The translations under genes were made by a program, and so were the position numbers. The notes below the pieces were generated by a model. That model worked only from the letters and a program-made list of their open reading frames with translations. It was not told where the DNA came from and ran no database searches. Source: CAZLHO01 sp964559455 (lineage in GTDB: Bacteria; Krumholzibacteriota; Krumholzibacteriia; LZORAL124-64-63). From it: a stretch of DNA of 64,000 bases. The stretch covers positions 1 through 64,000 of the forward strand of contig CAZLHO010000004.1 of assembly GCA_964559455.1 (NCBI GenBank). The letters run 5' to 3'. Positions 1 through 8,173 of the stretch are shown piece after piece; within the stretch, counting starts at the first letter, position 1, and each line of letters starts with the position of its first letter.

Positions 1-342
1 CTGTCCAGCTTCCTGGACAACGCCCCCACCTACCTGACCTTCTTCAACACCGCGCTCGGCAGCCTCGGCGTGCCGGAGTCCGCGGTGCCGGGCATGCTCG
101 GCTACGTCGCCGGCGTCGAGCCCAACCCCCAATTCATCCACGACCTGAAGGCCATCTCCTCGGGAGCGGTCTTCATGGGCGCGGTCACCTACATCGGCAA
201 CGCGCCGAACTTCATGGTCAAGGCCATCGCCGAGGAGCAGGGCATCGCGATGCCGAGCTTCTTCGGCTACATGCTGAAATACTCGCTGCCGATCCTGATC
301 CCGACCTTCATCGTCGCGACCCTGGTCTTCTTCGTCAATTAG
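1..342 (+). CDS. C-terminal part of an NhaD/CitM-like ion transporter (5' truncated by window edge)
   Basis: Frame 1 is open from the first base to the TAG at 340-342, giving 113 residues; the N-terminus lies outside the window. The fragment opens with the signature 'SSFLDNAPTYLTF' and later carries 'GNAPNFMVK'. This pair of N-A-P motifs is typical of the ion-transporter superfamily (putative citrate/Na+:H+ antiporters of the CitMHS/NhaD type). Hydrophobic segments follow, and the last, 'LPILIPTFIVATLVFFV', is a clear terminal membrane helix. It is an inner-membrane carrier, probably for sodium/protons or an organic anion; the substrate cannot be told from this part. The next gene starts 9 bp downstream and is probably co-transcribed. 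Confidence 0.8.
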   Translation: MSSFLDNAPTYLTFFNTALGSLGVPESAVPGMLGYVAGVEPNPQFIHDLKAISSGAVFMGAVTYIGNAPNFMVKAIAEEQGIAMPSFFGYMLKYSLPILIPTFIVATLVFFVN

Positions 343-351
343 GGAGGAACG

Positions 352-948
352 ATGGCTGCCCAGAAGAACAACCGCCGCGTCACGTTCTACGAGGTCGTCC
401 TCTCCGGACCCGTGGACGTGATCCACGGCTTCCTGGCCGGCCTGCGCATCGGGGCCGGCGCCCTGGAACCGGTCTTCTTCAGCCTGGAGGAGAAGGTGGA
501 CGGCCCCGGCATCGGCGACCGCGTGAAGGAGTTCATCCACGTGCGGCCGCGGGAATGCCACCTGATCGCCGCCGCCCCGGTCCGGGCGTTGATCAAGAAG
601 GGCGCCCGCCGCATGGCCCAGGAGATCGGCGTCGAGCTGGTCTCCGACCGCCGCGTGAAGTCGGCCCACTGCCCCTTCCGCTTCCACGCCTTCGCGCCCC
701 GCTACGGCCGCGAGATCGAGACCCTGCTCGAGAAGCGTCCGGCGGGCCTGAAGCTGGCCAACTACGACGTGCGCGAGAAGATCGATCCCGACGCCAAGGG
801 AGTCGAGGCCTACTCGGCGACCCACGACTACGAGATCGCCGGCACGGGCGTGCTCTCCGGCCCCGTCGAAGTGCTGATCGCCTTCCGTCGCGACCTGGAC
901 CGCCACCCGCTGGTCGAGCCCGACCTGATCAAGCTCGACCTGGCCTGA
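352..948 (+). CDS. Unknown soluble protein with internal duplication
   Basis: A 198-residue protein I do not recognise. The ATG at 352 follows a good Shine-Dalgarno (AGGGAGG) in the 9-bp gap after the transporter gene, so the two likely form one unit. There is no signal peptide or membrane segment. The N-terminal stretch 'YEVVLSGPVDVI' (about residues 13-24) reappears near the C-terminus as 'YEIAGTGVLSGPVEVLI' (about 160-176), suggesting two related alpha/beta half-domains. One cysteine (Cys105, in 'SAHCPFRFHAF') sits between two histidines. A role linked to the transporter is only inferred from position. A strong terminator follows the gene. Confidence 0.7.
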   Translation: MAAQKNNRRVTFYEVVLSGPVDVIHGFLAGLRIGAGALEPVFFSLEEKVDGPGIGDRVKEFIHVRPRECHLIAAAPVRALIKKGARRMAQEIGVELVSDRRVKSAHCPFRFHAFAPRYGREIETLLEKRPAGLKLANYDVREKIDPDAKGVEAYSATHDYEIAGTGVLSGPVEVLIAFRRDLDRHPLVEPDLIKLDLA

Positions 949-985
949 GCGACAGGCCCGCCGAAGCGACGAGCCCGCCAGAACG

Positions 986-1019
986 AAGGGGATCCGGCCG
1001 CCGGCCGGATCCCCTTTTT
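986..1019 (+). terminator. Rho-independent terminator after the transporter unit
   Basis: A perfect 14-bp stem (986-999 with 1003-1016) and a 3-nt loop are followed by a T run (1015-1019). It ends the plus-strand unit and sits between convergent genes. The A-rich left flank gives a short T run on the other strand, so weak bidirectional action is possible. Confidence 0.87.
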
Positions 1020-1041
1020 CACATGACCCTCGCGGACGGGG

Positions 1042-2199
1042 CTACTCGATGCTGCCGGCCGCCTCCGCATCGCAGAGGGTTGCCCAGCGCCCCGAGAAGA
1101 AGCCGCCCGGGCGGTCGGGCACCTGGAACCAGCCGCCGCGCAGCACGCCCGTCACGGCGCCGTCGGCGTCCAGCCAGTGGCCGTGGAAGACACCGTGCCC
1201 CGGCTCGACACCCGGCTCCCAGCGGCCGCGCAGCAGGCCCAGGAAGCGGCCGTCGCGCGCGATGTACTTGCCGAAGAAGACCTGCTCGCCCTCGTCGTTC
1301 ACGCCCCAGCGGCCGCGCAGGTGTCCCTTCACCAGGCCGTAGAGTCCGACCCACTTGCCCTTGAACTCGCCCCGGCGCTCGCCCGTGGTCAGCCACAGGC
1401 CGGACAGGAAGCCCTTGGGGCAGACGTCGATGTCCGAGAGCCGGAAGCCCTCGAAGCGGATCGCGTTGCCGATACCGTCGATCGCCTCGGTCAGGTCCAG
1501 GTCGCCGACCGTGGACATCGGGAAGTCGCGGCTGAATTGAGGCGTCGTGAAGTGGAGCACGTTCTCGGGCAGGGGCTCCGCGTCGGCGGCGACCGCGGGA
1601 TCCAGCGGCGGTTCGATGATCTCGACCAGCAGGCCGTCATAGTGGGGACCGGTATGCGAGATCCAGGCCACGGTCCGCCGGTCGATGCGCGGCCGGACCA
1701 GGTGGTCGTAGGGCTGCTCGAAGAGGATCACGCGGCGCACCACGACCAGGCCGCGGTCGACGCGCAGCAGGCCGCTCCAGTCGTAGGCGTCCCAGTCCTC
1801 CTCGGCGTCCTCGGTCAGGCCGTCGAGCATGCCCCAGGTCACCTTCAGGAAGGTGAACTTGGGGCGGGCCGGGTCAGCGGGGTCGTCCAGCTGGGCCGGC
1901 TCCTCGGCCATGGCCTCGTACATCAGGACCTCGGCGTCCTCGGCCAGCGGATCGTCGGCCTCGGCGAATTCGGCCGCGACGGCCGGCGACGCGAAGTAGT
2001 CGTCGCCGAAGCCGGCCGGCTCGTCTGTCGCCGTCAGCCCGCCCGTGGGGTCGTTCAGGTCCATGGCGGCGAAGTCATCGCCGCCCGCGTCGCCGGTCAC
2101 CCCCACGGCCGGATCTCCATCCTCGCCGCAGCCCGCCAGGGCCAGCGCCAGCAGCAGCGCCGGCAGCAGCGTCCATCTCTTCCAGTTCCGCGTAGCCAT
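1042..2199 (-). CDS. Lipoprotein with C-terminal G-x-F/L-x-G-x-W repeats
   Basis: 385 residues. The N-terminus is a lipoprotein signal: charged start, hydrophobic run, and lipobox 'ALAGCG' with Cys24. A long acidic region follows. The last ~100 residues hold a series of short units of the pattern G-x-[FL]-x-G-x-W ('GEFKGKW', 'HLRGRW', 'LLRGRW', 'VFHGHW', 'VLRGGW', 'FFSGRW') spaced about 14-20 residues apart, which suggests a repetitive beta structure similar in spirit to MORN repeats. The ATG at 2199 has GGAGG 7 nt upstream. No catalytic motif is seen. It stands alone on the minus strand, with 217 bp between it and the next upstream gene. Function unknown; probably anchored in the outer membrane. 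Confidence 0.72.
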   Translation of the reverse strand: MATRNWKRWTLLPALLLALALAGCGEDGDPAVGVTGDAGGDDFAAMDLNDPTGGLTATDEPAGFGDDYFASPAVAAEFAEADDPLAEDAEVLMYEAMAEEPAQLDDPADPARPKFTFLKVTWGMLDGLTEDAEEDWDAYDWSGLLRVDRGLVVVRRVILFEQPYDHLVRPRIDRRTVAWISHTGPHYDGLLVEIIEPPLDPAVAADAEPLPENVLHFTTPQFSRDFPMSTVGDLDLTEAIDGIGNAIRFEGFRLSDIDVCPKGFLSGLWLTTGERRGEFKGKWVGLYGLVKGHLRGRWGVNDEGEQVFFGKYIARDGRFLGLLRGRWEPGVEPGHGVFHGHWLDADGAVTGVLRGGWFQVPDRPGGFFSGRWATLCDAEAAGSIE

Positions 2200-2416
2200 C
2201 GTCCCACCTCCGGTCTGTCGGGTTATCCGCCGCGGCCCCCCTGCGCCACGCCGGTCGATCGCATGGACGACGGGACATCAGCAGGGTCGATGCCACAACC
2301 GATGCGTGAACGGAAAGCCTTGACGGGGAAAGGGTTGCGAGCGAGATGCACCGCGAAGCGACGGCGGGATGTGTACCTGGGGGGACATCCCGCCCGGAGC
2401 CGGTACAGGCGCCGGG

Positions 2417-2869
2417 TCAGGCGTCGCCGTTCTTGACCCGGAGCTTCAGCGCGATCAGTTCGGCGTGGTCCAGTTCCAGCAGCCGGGCCAGCTTGTGCAT
2501 CATGGCGTCCTCGTGGGCCTCGAGCACGCCGTCGCTGTAGACGACCCGCCAGAGGGCCTCCACGATCGCCAGCCGGTCGGCCCGCGGCAGTTGCTCGCGG
2601 ACGAGGCGGGTGAACTGGTAGAGGTCGGCGCTCTCGAGGCGCTCGCGCTCGGCGAGCCCGATCAGCTCGTCCGCGTCGGCGGCGTCCAGGCCGAAGCGGC
2701 CGCGGACCAGGGTCGCGACCAGCTCCCGCTCGACGTCGGTGAAGTCGTCGTCGGCGTGGGCGACCTCCAGCAAGAGGGCGCAGGTGGCCAGCCCGATGCG
2801 GTCGGCGGCCGCGGCCTCGGCTGAAGTCTCGATCTCGGCCTGGAAGAATCGTTTGATCGCGTCGAGCAT
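2417..2869 (-). CDS. TerB-family (tellurite-resistance-like) helical protein
   Basis: 150 residues, all-helical in appearance, with the TerB-like pattern: 'ALLLEVAHADDDFTDVERELV' region near residues 30-50 and 'ALWRVVYSDGVLEAHEDAM' near 110-130. The family usually has such paired acidic helices, which may bind metal. The ATG at 2869 is chosen because GGAGG lies 6 nt upstream and the family N-terminus starts here; the frame stays open further upstream only as a shadow of alr. The gene follows alr by 14 bp on the same strand. Homologs are widespread and poorly characterised, so naming it tellurite resistance would overreach. Confidence 0.8.
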   Translation of the reverse strand: MLDAIKRFFQAEIETSAEAAAADRIGLATCALLLEVAHADDDFTDVERELVATLVRGRFGLDAADADELIGLAERERLESADLYQFTRLVREQLPRADRLAIVEALWRVVYSDGVLEAHEDAMMHKLARLLELDHAELIALKLRVKNGDA

Positions 2870-2883
2870 GGGTCCTCCGGAGA

Positions 2884-4065
2884 CTAGACGGGTACGCGGC
2901 GCCAGGACTCCCCGGGCAGGGTCAGCACCTCGTAGGCGATCGTGCCCAGCCACTCGGCCAGCTGTTCCGGCGTCAGGACCTCGTCGCCCTGGCGTCCCAG
3001 CAGCACGACCTCGTCGCCCGCGGCGACGCCGGGCACGTGGCTGACGTCGGCCATGCACAGGTTCATGCAGATCCTCCCGCAAAGGGGCGCGCGGCGCCCC
3101 CCGACCAGCACGTGGGCCCGGCCCGAGAGGGCCCGCGGATAGCCGTCGCTGTAGCCCACGGGCAGCACGGCGACAAGGCTGTCGGCCGGGGCCTTCCAGG
3201 ACCGGCCGTAACCCACCGTCTCGCCGGCGGGCACGCGGCGCACCTGGGCGATGCGGGTCTTCCAGGCCAGGGCGGGAAGCAGCGAGAGATCGTTGCGGCC
3301 GGCGGCGCGGGCCGAGACCAGGGTCTCGCGCGAGGGCCAGACCCCGTAGGCCGAGATCCCGACGCGGACCATGTCGTGGCAGGTCGCCGGCCACAGGATG
3401 GCCGCGGCGCTGCAGGACATGTGGCGCGCCAGGTCGGCGTGGCCGCGCTCGGCGAAGAGGCGCGCGAAGCCTGAGAAGCGCTCCTGCTGCGCCTCGGCGA
3501 AGGCGTGATCGGTGGTGTCCTCGATGTCGGCGAAGTGGCTCGATAGTCCCACGATCTCCACGCCGGCAGCCGCGCCGAGCGTCGCCAGCAGCTCCGGCAC
3601 CTCGTCCTCGCGCACGCCCTGGCGGTTGACGCCCGTCTCGACCTTGACATGCACCCTTTGCGGGACGGCGGCAGCGGCGACGGCGGCGGCGGCGGCCAGG
3701 GAGGCCACCGTCAACTCGACTCCGCCCAGGGCGGCGGCCCGGGCGGCGCCCGCCACCGTGACCGGCCCCAGCACCAGGATCGGGGCCTCGACGCCGGCCG
3801 CGCGCAGGCGGACGGCCTCGTCCACCGCATGCACGCCCAGGACGTCGGCGCCGCCCTCGACGAAGGCGGCGGCGGCCGGAACCAGGCCGTGCCCGTAGGC
3901 GTCGGCCTTGACCACGGCCAGCAGGCGGGTGGCGGCTGGCGCCAGGCGGCGGAAGATACCGATGTTGTGGCGCAGCGCCCCGCGGTCGACCTCGATCCAG
4001 AGCCAGTCCGGCGCTTCGTGCGCCGGGACCGCGGCCTCAGGCGATCTTGATGGCGAAGATCTCAC
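2884..4065 (-). CDS. alr: Alanine racemase
   Basis: 393 residues. PLP-dependent interconversion of L- and D-alanine for peptidoglycan. The PLP lysine is in 'AVVKADAYGHG' (Lys53), the 'RVGISAYG' segment and the 'GYGRSW' and 'GRICMNLCMADVSH' motifs are in family order. The start is a GTG at 4065, chosen because an AAGGAGG sits 6 nt upstream and no other start is in frame; it overlaps the 3' end of the DtxR-like gene by 29 bp, implying translational coupling. Apart from the extended N-terminal ~20 residues the length is normal for Alr. It is unusual to find alr at the end of an iron-transport operon. Confidence 0.93.
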   Translation of the reverse strand: MRSSPSRSPEAAVPAHEAPDWLWIEVDRGALRHNIGIFRRLAPAATRLLAVVKADAYGHGLVPAAAAFVEGGADVLGVHAVDEAVRLRAAGVEAPILVLGPVTVAGAARAAALGGVELTVASLAAAAAVAAAAVPQRVHVKVETGVNRQGVREDEVPELLATLGAAAGVEIVGLSSHFADIEDTTDHAFAEAQQERFSGFARLFAERGHADLARHMSCSAAAILWPATCHDMVRVGISAYGVWPSRETLVSARAAGRNDLSLLPALAWKTRIAQVRRVPAGETVGYGRSWKAPADSLVAVLPVGYSDGYPRALSGRAHVLVGGRRAPLCGRICMNLCMADVSHVPGVAAGDEVVLLGRQGDEVLTPEQLAEWLGTIAYEVLTLPGESWRRVPV

Positions 4066-4699
4066 CGGCCACCTCCTTCTCGATCGCGACCTCGGTGGCG
4101 CCGATGCGCAGCACGAAGGTGGGCTGCTTCTGGTGCAGCAGGATCTCGGCCCCGGGCAGGATGCCGAAGCTGTTCAGGCGATCGAGCCGCTGGTGGAAGC
4201 GCGGCGAGAGGAAGACGATGCGCGCGGTGGAGCCCGGCGCGAATTCCGAGAGCGGGCGGACGACCGGCTGCAGGGCCTGCAGCGAGCGCTGACAGCAGCG
4301 CCCGGGCGGGATGCGTCGGCCGTGGGGACAGGTGGGCGGGTGGCCCAGCAGGGTGCAGACGGAATCGGTGACCTCGTCGTTCAGGATGTGCTCGAAGCGG
4401 CAGGCGAACTGGGTGCCCTTCTCGTCTCGTCCCTGCAGCAGGTCGCAGTAGAGGCGCTCGGCCAGGCGCAGGCGGCGCACGATGTTCGCGGCGCGCTCCT
4501 CGCCGGCGGGGGTCAGGTCGGCGTGATCGCCGTCCCGCTTCACCCAGCCGCGCTCGGCCAGGTTCTCCAGCAGCTCCTCGCGGGGGTAGCCGCCGGGCAT
4601 CGGCTCGTCGGTGCCGCAGATGAATTCCTTGCCCTCCTCGCGGCTGATCCAGATCAGCCGGAGCAGATCCTCCATCGCTTCCTTGCGGCACTTGTCCAT
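4037..4699 (-). CDS. DtxR-type metal regulator fused to a FeoA domain
   Basis: 220 residues. The N-terminal ~65 residues form a winged-helix region ('ELLENLAERGWVKRDGDHADLTPAGEERA'-like layout), then a DtxR dimerisation region with 'CRFEHILNDEVTDSVCTLLG'-type metal ligands (Cys, Glu, His), a Cys/His stretch 'HPPTCPHGRRIPPGRCC', and a C-terminal FeoA/SH3-like domain (about 148-220). It probably senses Fe2+ or Mn2+ and controls the adjacent feoB. No separate feoA is present here, so the fused domain may also serve as FeoA; that is inference. The ATG at 4699 is 18 bp downstream of the feoB stop. Confidence 0.88.
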   Translation of the reverse strand: MDKCRKEAMEDLLRLIWISREEGKEFICGTDEPMPGGYPREELLENLAERGWVKRDGDHADLTPAGEERAANIVRRLRLAERLYCDLLQGRDEKGTQFACRFEHILNDEVTDSVCTLLGHPPTCPHGRRIPPGRCCQRSLQALQPVVRPLSEFAPGSTARIVFLSPRFHQRLDRLNSFGILPGAEILLHQKQPTFVLRIGATEVAIEKEVAGEIFAIKIA

Positions 4700-4717
4700 G
4701 GTCGCTCCCTTGGGCCG

Positions 4718-6688
4718 TCAGAGGCTCACGCCCAGCAGGCGCAGCCCGAAGTTCAGGAAGCCGCCGACGGCAACCGCCGTGACGGCGATGAAGGCCACCA
4801 TCACCATCGCCGTCCGCCAGCCGCGCTCCTTGATCATCACGAAGAAGTTGGCCACGCAGGGCACGAAGAGCGTGATGATGACCAGGCTGACCACGACCTG
4901 ACGTCCGTCCATCAGCCCCTGGCGCTGCAGGTCGAGCAGGCCGGCCGCCCCGTAGTCCCGGCGCAGGAAACCCACCATGAAGGCCTCGGTGGCGCGGTCC
5001 GGCAGACCCAGGAAGTTGTGCACCAGCGGCGAGGCGACATCACGCATCACCGCGAGGGCGCCCATCCTGTCCAACGCGAAGAGCAGCACCGTGCCCAGCA
5101 CGAACAGCGGCACGGCCTCCTTCAGGTACCACTCCAGGCGGGCGCCGGTCTTGATCAGGATGTTCTTGATGCCCGGCACGCGCATCGGCGGCAGCTCGAG
5201 GATGAAATCGCTGGCCTGGCCCGGCAGGATCCGGGCGGCGATCGTCCCCACGGTCAACATAACCGCCGTGACCACGCCGAGCCAGATCAGAAGTCCGAAG
5301 AAGGACACCGAGCCGAGCATGCCGAAGATCACCGCGAGCTGGGCCGAGCAGGGCACGCCCAGGGCCAGCAGCAGGGTCACCAGCACCCGCTCCTTGCGGG
5401 TGTCCAGGATGCGCGTGGTCAGGGTGGCCATCGTGTCGCAGCCCAGGCCCAGGATCATGGGCAGGATGGCCTTGCCGTGCAGGCCCAGGCGGCGGAAGAA
5501 GCGGTTGGCCATGACCGCCAGGCGCGGCATGTAGCCGGAGTCCTCGAGGATGCCGAAGGCGATGAAGAAGGTGCCGACCACGGGCAGGATGATGGCCAGG
5601 CTGTAGGTCAGGGCCATCGTCACCACGCCGTAGTCCCCGACCAGGAAGTCGCGCACCCCGGCGATCGGGACGAAGCGGTCGGCGAAGGCGGTGACGGCGG
5701 GGTTGATGATCCCCTCGAAGAGGCGGGTCTCGATCAGGTCGACCAGCGTGCCCGCCCCGAGCACGCCCACGAAGAGGTAGACCAGCCAGAGCACGCAGCC
5801 CATGATGCCCAGCCCCCAGACCGGATGCGTGGCCAGGCGGCCCATGCGCGCGGCGAAGCCACCGGGGCGGCGGCCGGGCGCGTAGGCCATGCCGTCGAGC
5901 AGCCGGTTCACCGCGTCGCGGCGCAGCTGGGAGATGGAGCCGGCCCAGGGCACGTCGTAGCCGCGACGGGCCCGGGTCACGGCCTTGCCGATGCGGGCGA
6001 TGCGTTCGGGGCCGATCTCGACGCGCAGCGCCGCGGGCAGGGAATGGGGCTCCACGAGCACCCCCTGGGCCAGGAAATCGGCCAGGTGAGGCGGCACCGC
6101 CGGCACCAGTTCGCGTCCGATCTCCCCGATGGAGACGGCCAGTTCCGGCGGCATCTCGCAGACGAAGCGGCCCCGGCCGGGCTCGGCGACGGCCTCGGCC
6201 AGTTCGCGCAGGCCCTTGCCGGTGGTCGCCACCGTGGGCACGACCGGCACGCCCAGAGCCTCGGCCAACGCGGAGGCGTCGATGTTGAAGCGCAGCCCGC
6301 GCGCCTCGTCCATCATGTTCAGGGCGACGCAGAACCGGATCCGCAGCTCGCCGAGCTGCTGGGCCAGCAGCAGCCCCCGCTCCAGGTTCTTGGCGTCGAG
6401 CACGAGCACCACGACCCCTTGCGGATTCTGCAGCAGGAGGTCGCGGGTGACGATCTCGTCCTCGGACTGGGGATGCAGCGAATAGATCCCGGGAGTGTCG
6501 ATGACCTCGGTCTCGCTGCCGCCGTAGCGGAAGCGGCCGCGGGTCACGTCGACGGTGGTTCCGGGATAGTTGGAAACGATGACGTACTTGCCGGTCAGAC
6601 GGCTGAATAGAGCGCTCTTGCCGACGTTGGGATTGCCCACCAGCAACAGGACGTCGCCGGCCACGGGCGTGGGCACAGCTTCCATCAT
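4718..6688 (-). CDS. feoB: Ferrous iron transporter FeoB
   Basis: 656 residues, inner-membrane Fe2+ transporter with an N-terminal GTPase. G1 'GNPNVGKS' is at residues 18-25, followed by the switch region 'NYPGTTVDVTRG', G3 'DTPG', and G4 'NMMD'. After a GDI-like linker, about ten membrane helices start near residue 288, including 'GLGCDTMATLTTRIL' and 'GVPCSAQLAVIFGML', both typical FeoB gate motifs. The length is a little shorter than E. coli FeoB (about 773) because the C-terminal cytoplasmic tail is minimal. Two ATGs are adjacent (6688 and 6685). It lies between fur and the DtxR-FeoA gene, all in one direction, so iron control is very likely. Confidence 0.96.
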   Translation of the reverse strand: MMEAVPTPVAGDVLLLVGNPNVGKSALFSRLTGKYVIVSNYPGTTVDVTRGRFRYGGSETEVIDTPGIYSLHPQSEDEIVTRDLLLQNPQGVVVLVLDAKNLERGLLLAQQLGELRIRFCVALNMMDEARGLRFNIDASALAEALGVPVVPTVATTGKGLRELAEAVAEPGRGRFVCEMPPELAVSIGEIGRELVPAVPPHLADFLAQGVLVEPHSLPAALRVEIGPERIARIGKAVTRARRGYDVPWAGSISQLRRDAVNRLLDGMAYAPGRRPGGFAARMGRLATHPVWGLGIMGCVLWLVYLFVGVLGAGTLVDLIETRLFEGIINPAVTAFADRFVPIAGVRDFLVGDYGVVTMALTYSLAIILPVVGTFFIAFGILEDSGYMPRLAVMANRFFRRLGLHGKAILPMILGLGCDTMATLTTRILDTRKERVLVTLLLALGVPCSAQLAVIFGMLGSVSFFGLLIWLGVVTAVMLTVGTIAARILPGQASDFILELPPMRVPGIKNILIKTGARLEWYLKEAVPLFVLGTVLLFALDRMGALAVMRDVASPLVHNFLGLPDRATEAFMVGFLRRDYGAAGLLDLQRQGLMDGRQVVVSLVIITLFVPCVANFFVMIKERGWRTAMVMVAFIAVTAVAVGGFLNFGLRLLGVSL

Positions 6689-6730
6689 CCGCCGTTCTCT
6701 CTCACGACGCGCGCGGCGCCGAGCGTCTTG

Positions 6731-7234
6731 CTAGTCGCCGATCCTGCCGCCCGAATCATGCTTGCGCTGCTCGCAGGCCTTCTTGTCCTGGCACTCTCCG
6801 TAGAGCTCGAGTCGGTGCCGGTAGATCGTGAACTTGTTCTCCTCCGCGAGCTTCTCCTGGAGCTTCTCCAGGTCGGGATTGAAGAACTCGAAGATCTTGC
6901 CGCAGTTCTGGCAGATCATATGGTCGTGGTGCTCGACCTCGGAATGCCCCTCGTAGCGGGACAGGCCGTCGCCGAAGCGCCGCTCCTCGACCAGGCCGCT
7001 GCGGACGAGCAGGTGCAGGGTCCGGTAGACCGTGGCGTAGCCGATCTTGGCATTGACCTGCTTGACCTGGCGCAGCAGTTCCTCGACCGAGATATGTCCC
7101 TTCATTTTGAAAAAGACACTCACGATCGTATTGCGCTGCTTGGTGGTCTTCAGGCCCTCCTGCTGGATGAACTTCTGGAAGGCGACTTCCTTCTCGCGGA
7201 CCCTCTGGGCCGGGACCTCTGTCTTGACGGTCAC
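6731..7234 (-). CDS. fur: Ferric uptake regulator family protein Fur
   Basis: 167 residues. The winged helix includes 'KTTKQRNTIVSVFF' and recognition region 'KIGYATVYRTLHLL'. The metal-site motif 'VEHHDHMICQNCGK' follows, and a second cysteine pair lies in 'ECQDKKAC' near the C-terminus, giving the structural zinc ligands of Fur. It is the first gene of the fur-feoB-dtxR/feoA-alr-terB series (42 bp to feoB). The start is a GTG at 7234 (the codon before 'TVKTEV'), the only initiation codon in frame ahead of the conserved domain. Fur rather than PerR or Zur is inferred from the feoB neighbour. Confidence 0.93.
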   Translation of the reverse strand: MTVKTEVPAQRVREKEVAFQKFIQQEGLKTTKQRNTIVSVFFKMKGHISVEELLRQVKQVNAKIGYATVYRTLHLLVRSGLVEERRFGDGLSRYEGHSEVEHHDHMICQNCGKIFEFFNPDLEKLQEKLAEENKFTIYRHRLELYGECQDKKACEQRKHDSGGRIGD

Positions 7235-7276
7235 TCCCGTACTCCTCGGCTGAAACCAATAGTGGAACCCGTGAAC

Positions 7277-7293
7277 CTGAAATCCAAATTCAG
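7277..7293 (-). promoter_or_regulatory. Possible Fur/DtxR operator upstream of fur
   Basis: An inverted repeat, CTGAA-N7-TTCAG, lies in an AT-rich island about 43 bp upstream of the fur start. Position and local AT content fit an autoregulatory operator for the iron operon. The sequence does not match the classical 19-bp Fur box closely, so the assignment is speculative. Confidence 0.28.
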
Positions 7294-7355
7294 ATCAACA
7301 GGAATAGGCACATGAACGCCCCGTGTCAAGGAAGTCCTTGTAGATTGCTCTGAAA

Positions 7356-8165
7356 TCAGGGGTCGTCCGCGGCGGGGGGTTCCCCGGGCAAAAGGCGCAC
7401 GGCGTCGGCCGAGCCGGGCGAAGCGAACCACAGCGAGCCCGCGTCGCCGGCCAGGAAGACATCCTCGCCGCGCCGCCGCCAGCAGGCCGCGTCGACGGTG
7501 CCGTTCCAGGTGCCGGTGACGCGCGACAGGCGGTAGAGCCGGCCCGTCCCGCTGTCGGCCGTCCAGAAGGAATCGCCGTCGAAGGCCAGGCCAAAGGGCG
7601 AAAAGGCCGGGGTGGTCACCGAGCGGGTCACCTCTTCGGTCTCGGTGTCGAAGCGGTCCAGGCGGCCGCTGTCGCGATCGACCATCCAGACGTGGCGGCC
7701 GTCCCAGGCCAGGGCCGTGGGGCGGTGGCCGCGCGTGGAGTAGACGTCGCGGACGTCCAGGGTGTCGGCCTCGATCTTGTGCAGCAGGCCTCCCCCGTCC
7801 TCGCCGACGCCGCAGCTCCACAGGAACTTGCCGTCGTAGGCCAGGCCCCGGACCAGGGTGCCGGTGAAGTCGGCCTCGCCGTCGGGCGCGCCGTCGGGGG
7901 TGAACCAGGCCAGTCGGGCCGAGACCGGGGGCGCCCCGGGCAGGGTGTCGGGTTGGACGATCAGGGCGACGCGGCGACCGTCCGGCAGCCAGGCCAGGCC
8001 GCGCAGTTCGCCCTCGCCGCAGTGCAGCGTGTCGGCCGGCGCCAGGCAGATGTCGTCCGCCAGCGGCGCGGCGGACGCGGCGCCTGCGGCGAAGAGCGCG
8101 AGGAGCAGGGCGACGGCGCCCGTCATCCGCGCGCGTCCGGCGTTCCGGGAGATGGTCATCGTCAT
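7356..8165 (-). CDS. Secreted beta-propeller-like (SMP-30/NHL type) protein
   Basis: 269 residues with a signal peptide ('AVALLLALFAAGAASA'). The body holds repeated units of the type L-A-[WYF]-D-G-x-x-[LFV]-W ('LAYDGKFLWSCG', 'LAWDGRHVWMVD', 'LAFDGDSFWTAD'), which indicates a WD/NHL-like propeller. It is probably periplasmic; ligand and activity are unknown. The ATG at 8165 follows GGAGG by 11 nt; an adjacent GTG at 8168 has more usual 8-nt spacing and is an equally good start. The gene lies right after the stop of the upstream secreted protein gene, so the two are probably co-transcribed. Confidence 0.72.
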   Translation of the reverse strand: MTMTISRNAGRARMTGAVALLLALFAAGAASAAPLADDICLAPADTLHCGEGELRGLAWLPDGRRVALIVQPDTLPGAPPVSARLAWFTPDGAPDGEADFTGTLVRGLAYDGKFLWSCGVGEDGGGLLHKIEADTLDVRDVYSTRGHRPTALAWDGRHVWMVDRDSGRLDRFDTETEEVTRSVTTPAFSPFGLAFDGDSFWTADSGTGRLYRLSRVTGTWNGTVDAACWRRRGEDVFLAGDAGSLWFASPGSADAVRLLPGEPPAADDP

Positions 8166-8173
8166 CACGGAGC

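Noticed and set aside
3908..6610. A 900-codon plus-strand open frame opposite feoB and the DtxR-FeoA gene
   Set aside because: His/Gln/Asp-rich shadow without recognisable protein features.
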